This document shows, one piece after another, positions 41,915 to 50,285 of a DNA stretch of 64,000 bases (position 1 is its first letter; each line of letters starts with the position of its first letter). Below the pieces are notes generated by a model. That model searched no databases. It had not been told where the DNA came from and saw nothing but the letters and a program-made list of their open reading frames with translations. The position numbers and the translations under genes were made by a program. Location: the NCBI GenBank assembly GCA_963678565.1, contig OY782875.1, positions 1,240,001 to 1,304,000 on the forward strand, read 5' to 3'. The stretch is from SKHV01 sp963678565. GTDB lineage: Bacteria; Bacteroidota; Bacteroidia; Bacteroidales; Prolixibacteraceae.

Positions 41915-41945
41915 TTGGTTGAGTTTCAAATTATAATTATACTTG
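41915..41945 (+). promoter_or_regulatory. Promoter of the his operon
   Basis: TTGG (41915-41918), 19 bases, then TATACTTG (41938-41945), close to TAnnTTTG. Transcription would start near 41952, 14 bases before the his leader peptide. Confidence 0.55.
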
Positions 41946-41965
41946 CATCGAATTGATAAATAAAA

Positions 41966-42019
41966 ATGAAAAATTTCTACGGACATCATCACGGACATCA
42001 TAACTTACCTGGCTGGTAG
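41966..42019 (+). CDS. his leader peptide (17 codons, five His)
   Basis: A 17-codon ORF, MKNFYGHHHGHHNLPGW, with His at residues 7-9 and 11-12. Its TAG stop (42017-42019) lies inside GGTAGGCT (42015-42022), which matches the 3' arm of the terminator downstream. Low charged tRNA-His would stall the ribosome at residues 7-12, leaving GGTAGGCT free to pair with the terminator's 5' arm (42063-42070). The architecture is visible; regulation is inferred. Too short for standard gene calling. Confidence 0.88.
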   Translation: MKNFYGHHHGHHNLPGW

Positions 42020-42059
42020 GCTGTTGTTTTATTGTCTGGAAATTGATAAAATATTAAAC

Positions 42060-42090
42060 AAAGGCTTACCTCAATTGGTAGGCCTTTTTT
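42060..42090 (+). terminator. his attenuator terminator
   Basis: AAAGGCTTACC (42060-42070), loop TCAATT, GGTAGGCCTTT (42077-42087, one G-U), followed by T. It stands 33 bases before hisG. The 5' arm can instead pair with GGTAGGCT at 42015-42022 to make an antiterminator of eight base pairs. Confidence 0.85.
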
Positions 42091-42122
42091 ATTGCTTGTT
42101 GAAATTATAAAGAATAGAAATA

Positions 42123-42989
42123 ATGAGTTCAAATGAAATTTTAAGAATTGCAGTCCAAACCAAAGGACGTCTTAGCGAAGAGTCAATTAACTTGATTAAA
42201 GAGTGTGGAATAAAGTTAACGGTTGGTAAACGTCAATTGCTTTCTCCATCTAAGAATTTTCCACTTGAAATTTTATACTTACGCGACGATGATATCCCCG
42301 AAACAGTAGCTGATGGTGTTGCTGATATTGGCATTGTTGGAGAGAATGAAATGCTCGAAAAAGATAAAAATGTTGATTTAGTTAAACGTTTAGGCTTTAG
42401 TAAATGTCGCTTGTCGTTGGCAATTCCTAAAGCAGAACAATATGATGGCCCAGAATATTTTGAAGGGAAAACAGTTGCAACATCTTATCCTGTTATTCTT
42501 GAAAAATTCTTCAAGGAAAAAGGTATTAATGCAGATATTCATGTAATTAATGGTTCTGTAGAAATTGCACCTGGTATTGGCTTGGCCAATGGTATTTTTG
42601 ATATTGTAAGTTCAGGTGGAACTTTGGTTTCAAATGGCTTGAGAGAAGTTGAAGTGGTTACTCCAAGTGAAGCGGTAATGTTAAAAACACCCGGTTTATC
42701 TAAAGCCAAACAAGCAATTCTCGATGAATTGTTATTCCGCATTCAGTCGGTTGAACAATCAAAAGGGAAAAAGTACATTTTATTGAATGCACCCAATAAT
42801 AGTTTACCACAAATTGTTGGCATGTTACCCGGAATGAAAAGTCCTACCATTATGCCATTGGCTGAAGATGGATGGAGCTCAGTACATACTGTAATTGACG
42901 AAAAATATTTCTGGGAAAATATCTCAAAATTACGTGAGTTGGGTGCCGAAGGAATTTTGGTACTACCAATAGAAAAAATGATTCTTTAA
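42123..42989 (+). CDS. hisG: ATP phosphoribosyltransferase, long form
   Basis: A 288-residue enzyme for the first step of histidine synthesis. It is the long type with a C-terminal regulatory ACT-like domain (MLPGMKSPTIMPLAEDGWSSVHTVI), so it should be feedback-inhibited by histidine and does not need HisZ. Seen: AVQTKGRLSEESINLIKECG and DIGIVGENEM. First structural gene of the his operon, 33 bases after the attenuator terminator, so it is under attenuation. Confidence 0.97.
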   Translation: MSSNEILRIAVQTKGRLSEESINLIKECGIKLTVGKRQLLSPSKNFPLEILYLRDDDIPETVADGVADIGIVGENEMLEKDKNVDLVKRLGFSKCRLSLAIPKAEQYDGPEYFEGKTVATSYPVILEKFFKEKGINADIHVINGSVEIAPGIGLANGIFDIVSSGGTLVSNGLREVEVVTPSEAVMLKTPGLSKAKQAILDELLFRIQSVEQSKGKKYILLNAPNNSLPQIVGMLPGMKSPTIMPLAEDGWSSVHTVIDEKYFWENISKLRELGAEGILVLPIEKMIL

Positions 42990-43001
42990 TTAAGCTTATC
43001 A

Positions 43002-44276
43002 ATGCAAGTCATATACAATCCTAAAAAATCGGAGTGGACTGAATTGTTGAAACGTCCAGTTTTTGAGACGGATTCATTGAACGAAAAAGTTCAGTCGGTT
43101 TTAGATGAAATAAAATCTGATGGCGATGTTGCCATTCGCAAATACACTGCAATGTTCGACAAAGTTGAAATAGAGCAGTTGTTGGTTTCGCAAGATGAAA
43201 TTGATGCCGGAGTTCAGGAGTTGGATGAAGAATTAAAAGCAGCTATTGATGTTGCTGCCAAAAATATTCAGCTTTTTCACGAATCACAGCAAGTCGATTC
43301 TAAGGTGATTACTACTTCTCCTGGGGTTAAGTGTTGGCAAAAAAGTGTAGCCATCGAAAAGGTTGGATTGTATATTCCGGGTGGCACTGCTCCTTTATTT
43401 TCAACAGTCTTAATGTTGGCAATTCCTGCAAAAATTGCTGGATGTTCAGAAATTGTATTGTGTACTCCACCTCGAAAAGGTGGAACTTTACCACCTGCAG
43501 TTTTGTACGCAGCGCAACTGTCTGGAATCACTAAAATTTTTAAAATCGGTGGAATTCAAGCCATCGGTGCAATGTCGTATGGTACTCAATCGGTTCCGAA
43601 AGTTTACAAAATATTTGGACCAGGAAATCAATTTGTGACAGCAGCCAAGCAATTGGTAAGTATTGCCGATGTTTCGATTGATATGCCTGCCGGACCTTCA
43701 GAAGTTGAAGTGTTGGCTGATGCTTCTGCCGATCCTGCATTTGTAGCGGCCGATTTACTTTCGCAAGCAGAACACGGCGCCGATAGTCAGGTAATATTAA
43801 TTACAAATTCTCGTCAATTAGTTGATGAGGTGCAGCTTGAGTTAGAAAAACAATTAGTACAATTACCACGAATGGAATTGGCGACGAAAGCCATTAAAAA
43901 TAGTAAAATTATTGTGCTTGAAACTGAGGCTGAAATGATTGAAATTACCAATCGATATGCACCCGAACATTTGATTCTTTCAATGCAAAATTACGGAGAA
44001 GTAGCAGAACAAATTATCAATGCGGGTTCTGTATTTCTTGGAAATTATACTCCTGAAAGTGCTGGTGATTATGCTTCTGGTACGAATCACACCTTGCCAA
44101 CCAATGGTTGGGCTACCAGCTATAATGGTGTGAATTTGGATAGCTTTATTAAAAAAATCACCTTTCAGGAAATCACAAAAGAAGGAATTCAAAACTTAGG
44201 TCCTGTGATTGAAAAAATGGCGGAAGCCGAATCTTTATTTGCGCACAAAAATGCCGCAAGTTTGAGGATGAAATAA
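43002..44276 (+). CDS. hisD: Histidinol dehydrogenase
   Basis: A 424-residue zinc enzyme that oxidises histidinol twice to histidine. Seen: the VPGGTAPLFSTVLMLAIPAKIAG segment, the QAEHGADSQVILIT motif with zinc ligands, PEHLIL, and HTLPTNGWATSYNGVNLDSFIKKIT. Normal length. 12 bases after hisG and 9 before hisC. Confidence 0.97.
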   Translation: MQVIYNPKKSEWTELLKRPVFETDSLNEKVQSVLDEIKSDGDVAIRKYTAMFDKVEIEQLLVSQDEIDAGVQELDEELKAAIDVAAKNIQLFHESQQVDSKVITTSPGVKCWQKSVAIEKVGLYIPGGTAPLFSTVLMLAIPAKIAGCSEIVLCTPPRKGGTLPPAVLYAAQLSGITKIFKIGGIQAIGAMSYGTQSVPKVYKIFGPGNQFVTAAKQLVSIADVSIDMPAGPSEVEVLADASADPAFVAADLLSQAEHGADSQVILITNSRQLVDEVQLELEKQLVQLPRMELATKAIKNSKIIVLETEAEMIEITNRYAPEHLILSMQNYGEVAEQIINAGSVFLGNYTPESAGDYASGTNHTLPTNGWATSYNGVNLDSFIKKITFQEITKEGIQNLGPVIEKMAEAESLFAHKNAASLRMK

Positions 44277-44285
44277 TAAAAGAAT

Positions 44286-45317
44286 ATGGATATAAAAAAA
44301 TTATTGCGTCCGAATATATATAATTTAATGCCTTACTCTTCGGCTCGTGATGAGTTTACGGGTAGTGCTTCTGTGTTTCTTGATGCCAACGAAAATCCAT
44401 TCGAAACAGGATATAATCGTTATCCCGATCCTTATCAACAAAAACTGAAATTGGAGATTTCGAAGGTGAAAGGTGTTGATCCATCTTATATATTCCTTGG
44501 CAATGGGAGTGATGAACCGATTGATCTATTATTCCGGGCTTTTTGTAATCCGGGTATCGATAATGTGGTTGCCATTGAACCTTCGTACGGAATGTATACT
44601 GTTTCGGCTGATATTAACGATATTGCTGTAAAGAAGGTATTGTTGAATGATCAGTTTGATTTAGAGGCTGCTCGTTTACTGAAGTCGGTTGATGATAAAA
44701 CGAAAATAGTTTTCTTGTGCTCTCCTAACAATCCTTCAGGAAACCTTCTGAACAAAGCGGAAATTCAGAAAGTTATTGGTGGTTTTGAAGGTTTGATCGT
44801 TGTTGATGAGGCATATATCGACTTTGCTGCTGATGCAACATTTTTAAATGAGTTGGGGAATAGTAACAATTTAATTGTTTTACAAACTTTCTCAAAAGCA
44901 TGGGGCTTAGCCGGAATCCGCTTGGGGATGGCATTTGCTTCACCTGAAATTGTTGCTGTTTTAAATAAAATAAAATATCCTTACAATATAAATGCTCTCA
45001 CACAAGAGCGTGCATTGAAAGCGCTTAATGATGTGGAGCAAAAAAATCAATGGGTTGCCAATATTGTAAAAGAGCGTGCAAAAATTGAAACCGAATTGCT
45101 TCGATTTCCGTTTGTTGTAAAAACTTACCCTAGCGATGCCAATTTTTTATTGGTAAAAATGCACGATGCTAAAGGAATATTTGACTATTTAATGGAAGAA
45201 GGAGTAATTGTTCGCGACCGTTCAAAAGTTACCTTATGCGAAGGAAGTTTGCGAATAACAATTGGTAGCGAAGAGGAAAATAACATGCTTCTCGAGAAAT
45301 TAGAGGCGTTGTTGTAA
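44286..45317 (+). CDS. hisC: Histidinol-phosphate aminotransferase
   Basis: A 343-residue PLP enzyme of fold type I. The PLP lysine lies in TFSKAWGLAGIRLGMAF; other marks are FLGNGSDEPIDLLFRA, CSPNNPSGNL and VDEAYIDF. The position between hisD and hisB supports HisC over other aminotransferases of this group. Confidence 0.96.
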   Translation: MDIKKLLRPNIYNLMPYSSARDEFTGSASVFLDANENPFETGYNRYPDPYQQKLKLEISKVKGVDPSYIFLGNGSDEPIDLLFRAFCNPGIDNVVAIEPSYGMYTVSADINDIAVKKVLLNDQFDLEAARLLKSVDDKTKIVFLCSPNNPSGNLLNKAEIQKVIGGFEGLIVVDEAYIDFAADATFLNELGNSNNLIVLQTFSKAWGLAGIRLGMAFASPEIVAVLNKIKYPYNINALTQERALKALNDVEQKNQWVANIVKERAKIETELLRFPFVVKTYPSDANFLLVKMHDAKGIFDYLMEEGVIVRDRSKVTLCEGSLRITIGSEEENNMLLEKLEALL

Positions 45318-45329
45318 AAATTTTAACAA

Positions 45330-46451
45330 ATGAAGAAAGCATTATTTATAGATCGTGATGGTACAATTGTTATTGAGCCACCTGTAGATTATCAGTTAGA
45401 TAGTCTTGAGAAACTTGAGTTTTATCCCAAAGCGATTCGTAATTTATATTTTGTTGCAAAAAATTTAGATTACGAATTGGTGATGGTGACCAATCAGGAT
45501 GGTTTAGGTACCAAGTCCTTTCCTGAAGATACCTTTTGGCCAGCACACAATAAAATGCTTAAAACGCTTGAAGGAGAAGGCGTAGTATTCGATGAGATCT
45601 TAATCGATCGATCTTTTCCTGAAGACAATGCTCCTACTCGAAAACCTCGTACCGGTATGATGGGGAAATATCTATCAGGTGAATACGATTTAGAAAATAG
45701 TTTTGTGATTGGAGATCGTCTTACCGATGTGGAGCTGTCCAAAAATATGGGCTGTAAAGCAATCTGGTTAAGCAACGAAAGTGATGCACAACTAAAAGAA
45801 AAAGAACTGGATGCATGTTGTGTTTTGAAAACTACTAACTGGGATGATGTTTATGCCGAAGTCGCAAAAATCGACCGCACTGCAACTGTTCAGCGTACCA
45901 CTAAAGAAACAGATATTTATGTTTGGCTCGATTTGGATGGAAATGGAAAAACTGAAATTTCAACAGGATTGGGATTTTTTGATCACATGTTAGATCAAAT
46001 TGGTCGTCATTCTGGAATCAGTTTAAATATAAAAGTCAATGGCGACTTAGAAGTAGATGAACACCATACCATTGAAGATACTGCTTTGGCGCTTGGTGAA
46101 GCATTTTTGAAAGCATTAGGAAACAAAAGAGGAATAGAACGTTATGGATTTTGTCTTCCAATGGACGATTCGCTAATTCAAGTGGCATTAGATTTTGGCG
46201 GCCGACCTTGGTTGGTTTGGGATGCTAATTTTAAACGTGAGAAGGTAGGAGATATGCCAACCGAAATGTTTTTACATTTTTTCAAGTCCTTTAGCGATGC
46301 TTCACGATCAAACTTGAACATAAAAGCAGAGGGAGATAATGAACACCATAAGATAGAAGGGATTTTCAAAGCATTGGCAAAATCGATTAAAATGGCCATC
46401 AAACGAGATGTTTTTGATTTTGAATTACCAAGTACTAAAGGAACCCTTTAA
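45330..46451 (+). CDS. hisB: Bifunctional histidinol-phosphatase / imidazoleglycerol-phosphate dehydratase
   Basis: A 373-residue fusion. The N-terminal HAD phosphatase has FIDRDGTIVIEPP and the later GDRLTDVELSKNMGC; the C-terminal IGP dehydratase starts near residue 185 with RTTKETDI and has GFFDHMLDQIGRHSG, DEHHTIEDTALALGEAF and DNEHHKIEGIFKALAKS with manganese-binding histidines. The two-domain form as in enteric bacteria and Bacteroidota. After it a 114-base gap precedes purU. Confidence 0.97.
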   Translation: MKKALFIDRDGTIVIEPPVDYQLDSLEKLEFYPKAIRNLYFVAKNLDYELVMVTNQDGLGTKSFPEDTFWPAHNKMLKTLEGEGVVFDEILIDRSFPEDNAPTRKPRTGMMGKYLSGEYDLENSFVIGDRLTDVELSKNMGCKAIWLSNESDAQLKEKELDACCVLKTTNWDDVYAEVAKIDRTATVQRTTKETDIYVWLDLDGNGKTEISTGLGFFDHMLDQIGRHSGISLNIKVNGDLEVDEHHTIEDTALALGEAFLKALGNKRGIERYGFCLPMDDSLIQVALDFGGRPWLVWDANFKREKVGDMPTEMFLHFFKSFSDASRSNLNIKAEGDNEHHKIEGIFKALAKSIKMAIKRDVFDFELPSTKGTL

Positions 46452-46565
46452 TTTGAGTAATAGTTAAGCTTTTTACTATTTACAGATTTGATTAAATTTC
46501 GGGCTTGAAATTTAAATTCAATTGACTATACTTAACTTTTATACCATTTCGTAGAATCACTAACA

Positions 46566-47438
46566 ATGAGTAATAAAACCATAAAAGAAACTGCAGTTCT
46601 CTTGATTCATTGCCCCGATAAGCAAGGATTACTTGCTATGGTTACTGAATTTATCAATAAAAATAATGGTAATATTCTTTACCTCGATCAGCATGTCGAT
46701 CGTCAAGAGAAATTATTTTACATGCGTGTTGAGTTTGAGTTAGAAAACTTTGCTATTCCAAAGGAGAAAATCTCAGATTATTTCTCAACCTTAATAGCCC
46801 AGAAAAATAACATGACTTTTGAACTTCATTTTTCTGATACAAAGCCTCGTATGGCAATTTTTGTTTCAAAAATGTCTCATTGTTTATTCGATCTTTTGGC
46901 TCGTTATACCGCAGGAGAATGGAATGTTGAAATCCCGGTAATTATCAGCAATCATCACGATATGGAGGATGTTGCGAAAAGATTTGGAATTGATTATCAT
47001 GTTTTTCCAATTACCAAGGCGAACAAGGATGAATTGGAACCTATGGAGATAGCTCTGTTAGAAGAATACAATATCGATTTTATTGTATTAGCGAGATACA
47101 TGCAAATTATTAGTGATGATTTTATTACGCATTATCCGAATAAGATTATCAATATTCATCACTCTTTTTTACCTGCATTTATAGGCGCAAAGCCTTATCA
47201 TGCAGCGCATGAGCGAGGTGTAAAACTAATTGGTGCAACCAGTCATTACGTTACCCCCGAATTAGATGCAGGCCCAATTATTAAGCAAGATGTATCAATG
47301 ATTTCGCATAAAGATACGGTGAAGGATTTGGTGGCAAAAGGTCGCGATTTAGAAAAAATTGTGCTTTCGAGAGCTGTTGCCAAACACATCGATCGCAAAA
47401 TACTGGTCTACAACAATAGAACCGTTGTGTTTAGTTGA
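46566..47438 (+). CDS. purU: Formyltetrahydrofolate deformylase
   Basis: A 290-residue enzyme that releases formate from 10-formyl-THF. Seen: an N-terminal ACT domain (LLIHCPDKQGLLAMVTEFINKNNGNILY), and the formyl-transferase fold with the catalytic NIHHSFLPAF and LDAGPIIKQD. It lies inside the his gene cluster, but a 114-base gap with its own possible promoter precedes it. Histidine synthesis and one-carbon metabolism share AICAR, so the linkage may be functional (inference). Confidence 0.93.
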   Translation: MSNKTIKETAVLLIHCPDKQGLLAMVTEFINKNNGNILYLDQHVDRQEKLFYMRVEFELENFAIPKEKISDYFSTLIAQKNNMTFELHFSDTKPRMAIFVSKMSHCLFDLLARYTAGEWNVEIPVIISNHHDMEDVAKRFGIDYHVFPITKANKDELEPMEIALLEEYNIDFIVLARYMQIISDDFITHYPNKIINIHHSFLPAFIGAKPYHAAHERGVKLIGATSHYVTPELDAGPIIKQDVSMISHKDTVKDLVAKGRDLEKIVLSRAVAKHIDRKILVYNNRTVVFS

Positions 47439-47457
47439 ATCTCCTAGTTGTTATTAA

Positions 47458-47994
47458 ATGAAATTAATATTCTTAAATATATTATTGATTGTGAATATGG
47501 TTGCAATGGCACAGGCTTATCAGCAAGAAATTCCTGAGGAGTATGGTTACAAAGTTGAAATTGGTCAAGAGGTACCCGATTTTGATTTGGTTTCTGGAGA
47601 TGGGGAAGTAATTCCGATTAAAGAATTGCGTGGCAAAGTTGTAATGCTTCAGTTTACAGCTAGTTGGTGCAGTGTTTGTCGTTTAGAAATGCCCCATATC
47701 CAGCAACAAATTTGGAAGAAATGGAAAGATCATCCTGAATTTGAACTGTATGGAGTTGACCTACAAGAAGATGATGAAATGATTGAAAAGTTTAGATCAG
47801 ATATGAACATTACTTATCCATTAGCAAAAGATCCTGAAGGGGAAATATTCAGTGATTTTACAGTTCCCAATGCTGGTGTTACCCGAAATATTATAGTAGA
47901 TCGTAATGGGAAAATTGCTTATATGACTCGCCTTTTCAAGCAAAATGAATTTAATGAAATGGTGAAAGTTATTGGAGAATTGATCAATGAATAA
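47458..47994 (+). CDS. TlpA/thioredoxin-like exported protein
   Basis: A 178-residue thiol-redox protein of the TlpA/AhpC-TSA type. The signal peptide has a short hydrophobic core (residues 3-18) and ends near AQA. The active site is CSVC (C71, C74) in FTASWCSVCRLEM; VPNAGVTRNIIVDRNGKIAYMTR follows. It probably acts in the periplasm, in oxidative folding or cytochrome maturation. It is unusual in a histidine operon. Its stop overlaps a possible longer start of hisH. Confidence 0.86.
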   Translation: MKLIFLNILLIVNMVAMAQAYQQEIPEEYGYKVEIGQEVPDFDLVSGDGEVIPIKELRGKVVMLQFTASWCSVCRLEMPHIQQQIWKKWKDHPEFELYGVDLQEDDEMIEKFRSDMNITYPLAKDPEGEIFSDFTVPNAGVTRNIIVDRNGKIAYMTRLFKQNEFNEMVKVIGELINE

Positions 47995-48010
47995 TACGCT
48001 AAATTCTAAA

Positions 48011-48610
48011 ATGAAAATCGTAATTATTAAATATAATGCCGGAAATATTGAATCGGTTAAGAATGCATTAGCACGATTAAATATTGAAGCAGAAATTACT
48101 GCCGATCCTGAAAAAATAAAGGCTGCCGATAAAGTTATTTTTCCGGGTGTTGGAGAGGCAAGTACTACAATGGCTTATCTGCGCGAGCATGGATTGGATA
48201 CACTAATTAAAAGTTTGAAGCAACCTGTTTTAGGAATTTGTTTAGGACAGCAATTGATGTGTTCTTTTAGTGAAGAGGGGGCAGTGGAGTGTTTGGGGAT
48301 TTTCCCTGAGAAAGTAAAGCGTTTTCAACCCAAAGAAGGTGAGGAATATGTTACAAAAGTTCCACATATGGGATGGAACAATATCCACTCGTTAAAAGGT
48401 GATTTATTAACTTCTGATCTCGAAAACCAATTCGTATATTTCGTGCATTCGTATTATGTTGAGGTTGGAGAAGATACAGCTGCAGTTTGTGATTATATCA
48501 ATCCATTTAGTGCATCTTTACAAAAAGACAACTTTTTCGCTACTCAATTTCATCCTGAAAAAAGTCAAAGTGTGGGCGCGAAAATATTAGAGAATTTCGT
48601 GAATTTATAA
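48011..48610 (+). CDS. hisH: Imidazole glycerol phosphate synthase glutaminase subunit
   Basis: A 199-residue class I glutamine amidotransferase that supplies ammonia to HisF. Seen: catalytic C77 in LGICLGQQLM and the H181/E183 pair in FHPEKSQ. I start at 48011 (MKIVIIKYNAGN), where the family fold begins; an in-frame start at 47987 adds eight residues and overlaps the thioredoxin-like gene. Confidence 0.96.
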   Translation: MKIVIIKYNAGNIESVKNALARLNIEAEITADPEKIKAADKVIFPGVGEASTTMAYLREHGLDTLIKSLKQPVLGICLGQQLMCSFSEEGAVECLGIFPEKVKRFQPKEGEEYVTKVPHMGWNNIHSLKGDLLTSDLENQFVYFVHSYYVEVGEDTAAVCDYINPFSASLQKDNFFATQFHPEKSQSVGAKILENFVNL

Positions 48611-48683
48611 GAGAAAATTATTTTATTAATTCTCTTTTGAATTTCTTTTTAAAATTTTGTTCCTCTGTTATATTGTTTCTATT

Positions 48684-49418
48684 ATGAAGAATAATAAAAT
48701 TACCATTATCCCGGCTATCGACTTGATTGATGCCAAGTGCGTTCGCTTGTCGCAAGGCGATTATAATCAGAAAACAGTTTACAATGAAAATCCACTGGAA
48801 GTTGCAAAAATGTTTGAAGATGCTGGAATCCAACGACTTCATTTAGTTGATTTAGATGGTGCAAAAGCTCAACATATTGTTAATTATAAGGTGTTAGAAA
48901 CCATTGCAGCTAAAACCAATTTGGTAATTGATTTTGGAGGAGGATTGAAAAGTGATGAAGATTTGAGAATTGCTTTTGAAAGTGGAGCGTCAATGATAAC
49001 TGGAGGAAGCATTGCAGTTAAAAATGCAGCAACTTTTGAAACTTGGATTCATAAATATGGGGCAGAAAAAATCATACTAGGAGCCGATGCCAAAGATGGT
49101 AAAATTGCAGTTAGTGGCTGGCAAGAAACTTCTACGGAAGATATTATTCCATTTATCGCCAACTATGTTGATAAAGGAATTTCGAAAGTAATCTCAACCG
49201 ATATTAGTCGTGATGGAATGTTATCAGGACCTTCTTTTGAATTGTACGAAAGCATTCTTGCTGAATTTCCTAATTTGGAACTCATTGCCAGCGGAGGAAT
49301 TGCCGTAATGGATGATATTATTCGCTTAGATGAGATGAATGTTCCGGGTGTAATTACCGGAAAAGCCATTTACGAAGGCAAAATTAAGCTTAACGAAATT
49401 AGTAAGTTTATTCAATAG
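48684..49418 (+). CDS. hisA: HisA isomerase
   Basis: A 244-residue (beta-alpha)8 barrel that isomerises ProFAR to PRFAR. Seen: IIPAIDLIDAKCVRLSQGDY (acid/base Asp), LGADAKDGKIAVSGWQ and STDISRDGMLSGP (second catalytic Asp), and ASGGIAVMDDI. I start at 48684, MKNNKI, rather than the upstream reading frame start at 48657. A weak hairpin lies in the hisH-hisA gap. Confidence 0.96.
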   Translation: MKNNKITIIPAIDLIDAKCVRLSQGDYNQKTVYNENPLEVAKMFEDAGIQRLHLVDLDGAKAQHIVNYKVLETIAAKTNLVIDFGGGLKSDEDLRIAFESGASMITGGSIAVKNAATFETWIHKYGAEKIILGADAKDGKIAVSGWQETSTEDIIPFIANYVDKGISKVISTDISRDGMLSGPSFELYESILAEFPNLELIASGGIAVMDDIIRLDEMNVPGVITGKAIYEGKIKLNEISKFIQ

Positions 49419-49448
49419 AAATTCAGTAGCTCAGGAATTTAGAATATT

Positions 49449-50204
49449 ATGTTAGCAAAACGAATCATACCCTGCCTTGATATTAAAGATGGGCAAACAG
49501 TAAAAGGAATTAATTTTGTTGGAATCAAAGCAGTTGGCGATCCGGTAGAATTAGGTGCCATGTATGCCGAACAAGGAGCCGACGAACTGGTTTTTTTAGA
49601 TATTACAGCAACGCACGAAGGCCGAAAAACCTTTGTTGAGTTGGTAAAGCGAATTGCACGTGAAATCAATATTCCATTTACTGTTGGTGGCGGAATTAGT
49701 GAAATTAAAGATGCCGAAGTGCTTTTAAATGCAGGTGCCGATAAAGTTTCGATCAATTCTTCTGCCGTTCGAAATCCGCAATTGATTAATGATATGGCTT
49801 TGAACTTCGGAACCCAATTTGTTGTGGTGGCCATCGATGCTAAGAATTATGATGGTAAGTGGAAAGTAACTGTTAATGGAGGTCGAATTCCTACCGATAA
49901 AGAATTGTTTAGCTGGGCAAAAGAGGCTGAATATCGCGGTGCCGGTGAGATTTTATTTACTTCGATGGATCACGATGGAACAAAAAATGGTTTTGCAAAT
50001 GCTGAGCTGGCACGAATGGCCGACATGTTAAAAATTCCAATTATTGCTTCTGGTGGTGCTGGAAATATGGAGCATTTTATTGACGTTTTTACCGAAGGAA
50101 AAGCAGATGCTGGTTTAGCAGCAAGTATTTTTCACTACAAAGAAATCGCAATTCCCGATTTAAAAAACTTTTTGAAAAGTAGTCATATTCCGGTTCGGAT
50201 TTAA
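49449..50204 (+). CDS. hisF: Imidazole glycerol phosphate synthase cyclase subunit
   Basis: A 251-residue barrel partner of HisH. Seen: LAKRIIPCLDIKDGQTVKGINF, the SINSSAVRNPQLI segment, SMDHDGTKNGF and ASGGAGNMEHF. Last gene of the his cluster; hisI/hisE do not follow, so steps 2 and 3 must be encoded elsewhere. An 8-base inverted repeat at 50213-50229 follows without a T run. Confidence 0.97.
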   Translation: MLAKRIIPCLDIKDGQTVKGINFVGIKAVGDPVELGAMYAEQGADELVFLDITATHEGRKTFVELVKRIAREINIPFTVGGGISEIKDAEVLLNAGADKVSINSSAVRNPQLINDMALNFGTQFVVVAIDAKNYDGKWKVTVNGGRIPTDKELFSWAKEAEYRGAGEILFTSMDHDGTKNGFANAELARMADMLKIPIIASGGAGNMEHFIDVFTEGKADAGLAASIFHYKEIAIPDLKNFLKSSHIPVRI

Positions 50205-50212
50205 TTCTGTTT

Positions 50213-50229
50213 ATCTAATTCAATTAGAT
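50213..50229. repeat. Short palindrome after hisF
   Basis: ATCTAATT (50213-50220), one base, AATTAGAT (50222-50229) is a perfect inverse repeat. No T run follows; it could be an operator for the MFS gene or a weak hairpin. Confidence 0.3.
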
Positions 50230-50285
50230 TGAAAAAGGAATCGGAAGATAGTCTTTGGGCTAACTAATTTTAATTCAAAAATGTG

